Of a stretch of 15,293 nucleotides of DNA, positions 13,029 through 15,293 are shown piece after piece. The stretch is from Gammaproteobacteria bacterium (GTDB lineage Bacteria; Pseudomonadota; Gammaproteobacteria; UBA6429; Thiohalophilaceae), in NCBI GenBank assembly GCA_024641445.1, contig JAHEDA010000033.1, forward strand, positions 1 through 15,293, given 5' to 3'. The position numbers were made by a program, and so were the translations under genes. Below the pieces are notes generated by a model. It saw only the letters and a list, made by a program, of their open reading frames with translations. It had not been told where the DNA came from and did not search any database. Positions within the stretch are counted from its first letter, which is position 1, and each line of letters opens with the position of its first letter.

Positions 13029-13424
13029 TTAGTGTTCTTCGTCTTCGATGATCGCACTATAGGCCTCGGCATCCATCAGCTCTTCAAAGGCGCCGGGGTC
13101 TTCCGGCTTGATCTTGAAGATCCAGCCATCTCCGTAGGGGTCCTTATTGATGATCTCGGGGGAGTCAGCCAGCTTTTCATTCGCCGCAACGACCTCGCCA
13201 TCTACCGGGGCATACACATCCGAGGCCGCCTTCACCGACTCCACCACCGCGCAGTCATCGCCTTCACTCAAGGTGTCACCCACCTCGGGGACATCGATGA
13301 AAACCAAATCACCCAGCAGACCCTGGGCGTGATCGGAGATCCCAATCGTCAGGGTGCCATCGCTGTTTTGTTTAATCCACTCGTGGGTCTTGGTATAACG
13401 CAAATCATTTGGAATGTCGCTCAT
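13029..13424 (-). CDS. gcvH: Glycine cleavage system H protein
   Basis: A 131-residue lipoyl carrier that shuttles the aminomethyl group between the P, T and L proteins. The lipoyl-domain core carries VVESVKAASDV with Lys65 as lipoylation site. Upstream are LRYTKTHEWI and GISDHAQGLLGDLVFIDVPEVG, both classic H-protein motifs; the acidic C-terminal helix follows NKDPYGDGWIFKI. The ATG at 13424 is chosen over one eight codons upstream (13448) because GGAG lies 7 nt before it and because the family begins at MSDIPNDLRYTKTHEW. It lies 50 bp after gcvT. Its lipoate is made by LipA, encoded at the head of the same cluster. Confidence 0.97.
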   Translation of the reverse strand: MSDIPNDLRYTKTHEWIKQNSDGTLTIGISDHAQGLLGDLVFIDVPEVGDTLSEGDDCAVVESVKAASDVYAPVDGEVVAANEKLADSPEIINKDPYGDGWIFKIKPEDPGAFEELMDAEAYSAIIEDEEH

Positions 13425-13474
13425 ATTACTCTCCGCTGGTTCAATCAATTCAGTTCAGTACAATACATTCAAGA

Positions 13475-14557
13475 CTATAAACAAGACTTCCCATTGCGCA
13501 CGAAGGGCGGCTTGACCACGCGCGCCTCCGTGGGTTTGCCACGCATATCGACCCTGCACTGGGCCCCGGCATCACCCGTGACTCGTGCGAAGGCAATCGC
13601 CACGTTGAGTGTAGGCGAGAAGCTACCACTGGTAATCTCACCCGCCTCCAAACCATTCAGCAACACCTTCTGGTGATTGCGCAGAACACCCTTGCCCTCC
13701 AGCACCAGACCAATAAGGCGGCGTTTTACACCCTCGGCCTTCTGCTTCTCCAGCATCTTACGACCAATAAAGTTTCGATCCAGCGGTTCCCAGGCCACGG
13801 TCCACGTCAGTCCTGACTCCAGTGGCGTGGTGGTTTCGTCCATATCGCTGCCATAGAGATTCATACCGGCCTCCAGCCGCAGGGTATCGCGCGCGCCCAG
13901 GCCTGCGGGCTTCACACCCACCGCCACGAGTTGTTCCCAGAATGCAGCGGCCTGTGCCGAGGGCAACATAATCTCGTAGCCATCCTCACCGGTATAACCC
14001 GTACGTGCTATCGCCATATCTCCCAGCTCACGCATAAAGAAAATGCCGATCCCATCCAGACCCATAGCCTTGGCGCCCAGCACCTGATGTACCCTGGCAC
14101 GGGCATTAGGTCCCTGCACGGCGATCATGGCGAGGTCGTCGCGCTTGGTCACCTTGATGGAGTATGCCGCGCCCTGTTTTCTAATCCAGGTCAGGTCCTT
14201 CTCGCGGGTGGAGGCGTTTACCACCATGCGAAACCAACTCTCGTTCATGTAGTAAACGATGAGGTCATCAATGACGCCACCTTGCTCGTTCAACATGCAG
14301 GAGTAGAGCGCCTTGCCGGGGTCCTTGAGGCGATCCACATTATTGGCCAGGAGATAGCGCAGGAACTCACGCACACGCGGCCCCTCCAGTTCGACGATGG
14401 TCATGTGCGAGACATCGAACATACCGACATCGTTACGCACCTGATGATGTTCCTCAATCTGCGAACCATAGTTGATCGGCATATCCCAACCACCGAAGTC
14501 CACCATCTTGCCGTGGTATTTCAGGTGTATATCATAAAGTGGCGTACGTAGACCCAT
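13475..14557 (-). CDS. gcvT: Glycine cleavage system T protein (aminomethyltransferase)
   Basis: A 360-residue tetrahydrofolate-dependent enzyme that releases ammonia from aminomethyl-lipoyl-GcvH and forms 5,10-methylene-THF. Seen: the N-terminal TPLYDIHLKYHGKMVDFGGW (5-24), MFDVSHM (46-52), and GGVIDDLIVYY (93-103) containing the conserved aspartate (Asp97, by analogy with E. coli Asp101). Also present are RTGYTGEDGYEI, the folate-side GLGARDTLRLEAGMNLYG, and SGSFSPTLNVAIAFAR near the C-terminus. Length agrees with the family (about 360-370). The ATG at 14557 starts 14 bp after the lipA stop, with a modest GGA upstream, so the two are surely co-transcribed. No glycine riboswitch can be judged because the cluster head is outside the window. 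Confidence 0.97.
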   Translation of the reverse strand: MGLRTPLYDIHLKYHGKMVDFGGWDMPINYGSQIEEHHQVRNDVGMFDVSHMTIVELEGPRVREFLRYLLANNVDRLKDPGKALYSCMLNEQGGVIDDLIVYYMNESWFRMVVNASTREKDLTWIRKQGAAYSIKVTKRDDLAMIAVQGPNARARVHQVLGAKAMGLDGIGIFFMRELGDMAIARTGYTGEDGYEIMLPSAQAAAFWEQLVAVGVKPAGLGARDTLRLEAGMNLYGSDMDETTTPLESGLTWTVAWEPLDRNFIGRKMLEKQKAEGVKRRLIGLVLEGKGVLRNHQKVLLNGLEAGEITSGSFSPTLNVAIAFARVTGDAGAQCRVDMRGKPTEARVVKPPFVRNGKSCL

Positions 14558-14571
14558 TGTGTCATCCAGTC

Positions 14572-15293
14572 TCAGTTAGATTGTTTTTCTTCGGCATGAT
14601 AAGACGAGCGCACCAGTGGACCCGCCTTGACCCAGGTGAAACCCAGTGCATTGGCATCACTCGCATAGTCATCAAATTCGGTCGGGGTCAGATAGCGCTT
14701 CACGGGCAGGTGATATTTGGTCGGGCGCAGGTACTGCCCCAGTGAGATGCGGCTGACGCCGTTATCACGCAGGTCCCGCAGAACGGCCAAGACTTCATCC
14801 CGCGACTCACTCAGGCCCAGCATGATGGCCGACTTGGTCTCGACACCGCGTTGTTGCGCGGCCAGCTCCAGCAACCTGAGTGAGCGTGCATAATCAGAAC
14901 CCTTGCGTACACGCTTGTAGAGTGCAGGGACGGTCTCGACGTTGTGACCCCAAACTAAATGGTCATCACCCTCGGCGGAATATAGCGCATGGGTGATGGC
15001 ACTCACGGCCGTCTCCTGCGTACGATAAAAATCGGGGGTGAGTAACTCGATACCGAGTTGGGGGGTGCGCCTGCGCATCTCGGTAATGGACTCGGCAAAG
15101 ATAGCTGCACCACCATCGGTGAGATCATCACGATTGACCGAGGTGAGTACGACGTAGTCGAGCCCCATACCCTGCACGGCCTCGGCGACGCGGCGTGGCT
15201 CATCCACATCATGCCAGCCCGAGCGCCCGGTCTTCACCGCACAGAAACCACAGGCACGGGTACAGGTATCGCCCAACAACATAAAAGTGGTCG
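14572..15293 (-). CDS. lipA: Lipoyl synthase (partial, N-terminus beyond window)
   Basis: Radical SAM enzyme that inserts two sulfurs into octanoyl groups on lipoyl domains such as GcvH. The visible 240 residues start inside TTFMLLGDTCTRACGFC, which holds the radical-SAM CxxxCxxC cluster site. Further marks are VVLTSVNRDDLTDGGA, SAIMLGLSE, LGQYLRPTKYHLPVKRY and the C-terminal RSSYHA, whose serine helps ligate the auxiliary cluster in the family. The N-terminal part with the auxiliary-cluster cysteines (about 80-100 residues) lies beyond base 15293. The reading frame is open to the window edge. The stop at 14572 is 14 bp before gcvT. Placing lipoate synthesis next to its main substrate protein is functionally sensible. 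Confidence 0.96.
   Translation of the reverse strand, partial: TTFMLLGDTCTRACGFCAVKTGRSGWHDVDEPRRVAEAVQGMGLDYVVLTSVNRDDLTDGGAAIFAESITEMRRRTPQLGIELLTPDFYRTQETAVSAITHALYSAEGDDHLVWGHNVETVPALYKRVRKGSDYARSLRLLELAAQQRGVETKSAIMLGLSESRDEVLAVLRDLRDNGVSRISLGQYLRPTKYHLPVKRYLTPTEFDDYASDANALGFTWVKAGPLVRSSYHAEEKQSN

Noticed and set aside
13425..13448. Upstream ATG at 13448 for gcvH
   Set aside because: The added eight residues are not part of the H-protein family start, and the good Shine-Dalgarno precedes the ATG at 13424.
13032..14551. Long plus-strand frames opposite gcvH and gcvT
   Set aside because: Antisense shadows of genes whose full motif sets are read from the minus strand; no homology or start signals recognised.
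1..15293. Mobile elements, CRISPR arrays, tRNA or rRNA genes
   Set aside because: No transposase or integrase reading frames, no regular spaced repeats and no tRNA- or rRNA-like segments were noticed on either strand.

Overview
The window reads as chromosomal DNA of a Gram-negative, motile gammaproteobacterium, outside the enteric group. The proteins look gammaproteobacterial (Lgt, RlmI, DgkA and Tpx can be lined up with the E. coli proteins from memory), GC content is moderate, and glycine decarboxylase P is split into two subunits (gcvPA/gcvPB). A chemoreceptor and FNR/Anr-type boxes suggest motility and switching between oxic and low-oxygen life. I cannot name a genus from sequence alone. 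No mobile element, phage gene, CRISPR array, tRNA or rRNA was seen. Thirteen of the fourteen genes lie on the minus strand.

Right part (15293 to 8155, minus strand): a long gene train lipA (5' end cut by the window edge) - gcvT - gcvH - gcvPA - tpx - gcvPB - dgkA - PfkB-family kinase. It encodes lipoyl synthase plus the T, H and two-part P proteins of the glycine cleavage system. LipA builds the cofactor that sits on GcvH Lys65, so the cluster is functionally coherent. Two features stand out: a thiol peroxidase gene lies between the two halves of P protein, and a terminator-like hairpin lies between gcvH and gcvPA.

Middle part (8154 to 4597, minus strand): a periplasmic rhodanese and a transmembrane chemoreceptor form a two-gene unit behind a sigma-28 (FliA)-like promoter. 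Next comes a terminator-like hairpin whose centre is an FNR/Anr-like box. That box is placed at about -41.5 from a TATACT -10 element, and the promoter drives a gene for an ODP-type (oxygen-binding di-iron) metallo-beta-lactamase-fold protein through a structured leader of about 160 nt. ODP proteins are known oxygen/iron sensors coupled to chemoreceptors in Treponema, so this region looks like a redox or oxygen chemosensory module. It is the most interesting part of the window.

Left part (4628 to 1): a plus-strand thioredoxin-domain (SPATA20/YyaL-like) protein with a near-consensus sigma-70 promoter that fixes its start at 2580; a small DUF465/YdcH-like gene read the other way, with a second FNR-like box upstream and a strong terminator; the rRNA methyltransferase gene rlmI; and lgt (3' end cut by the window edge).
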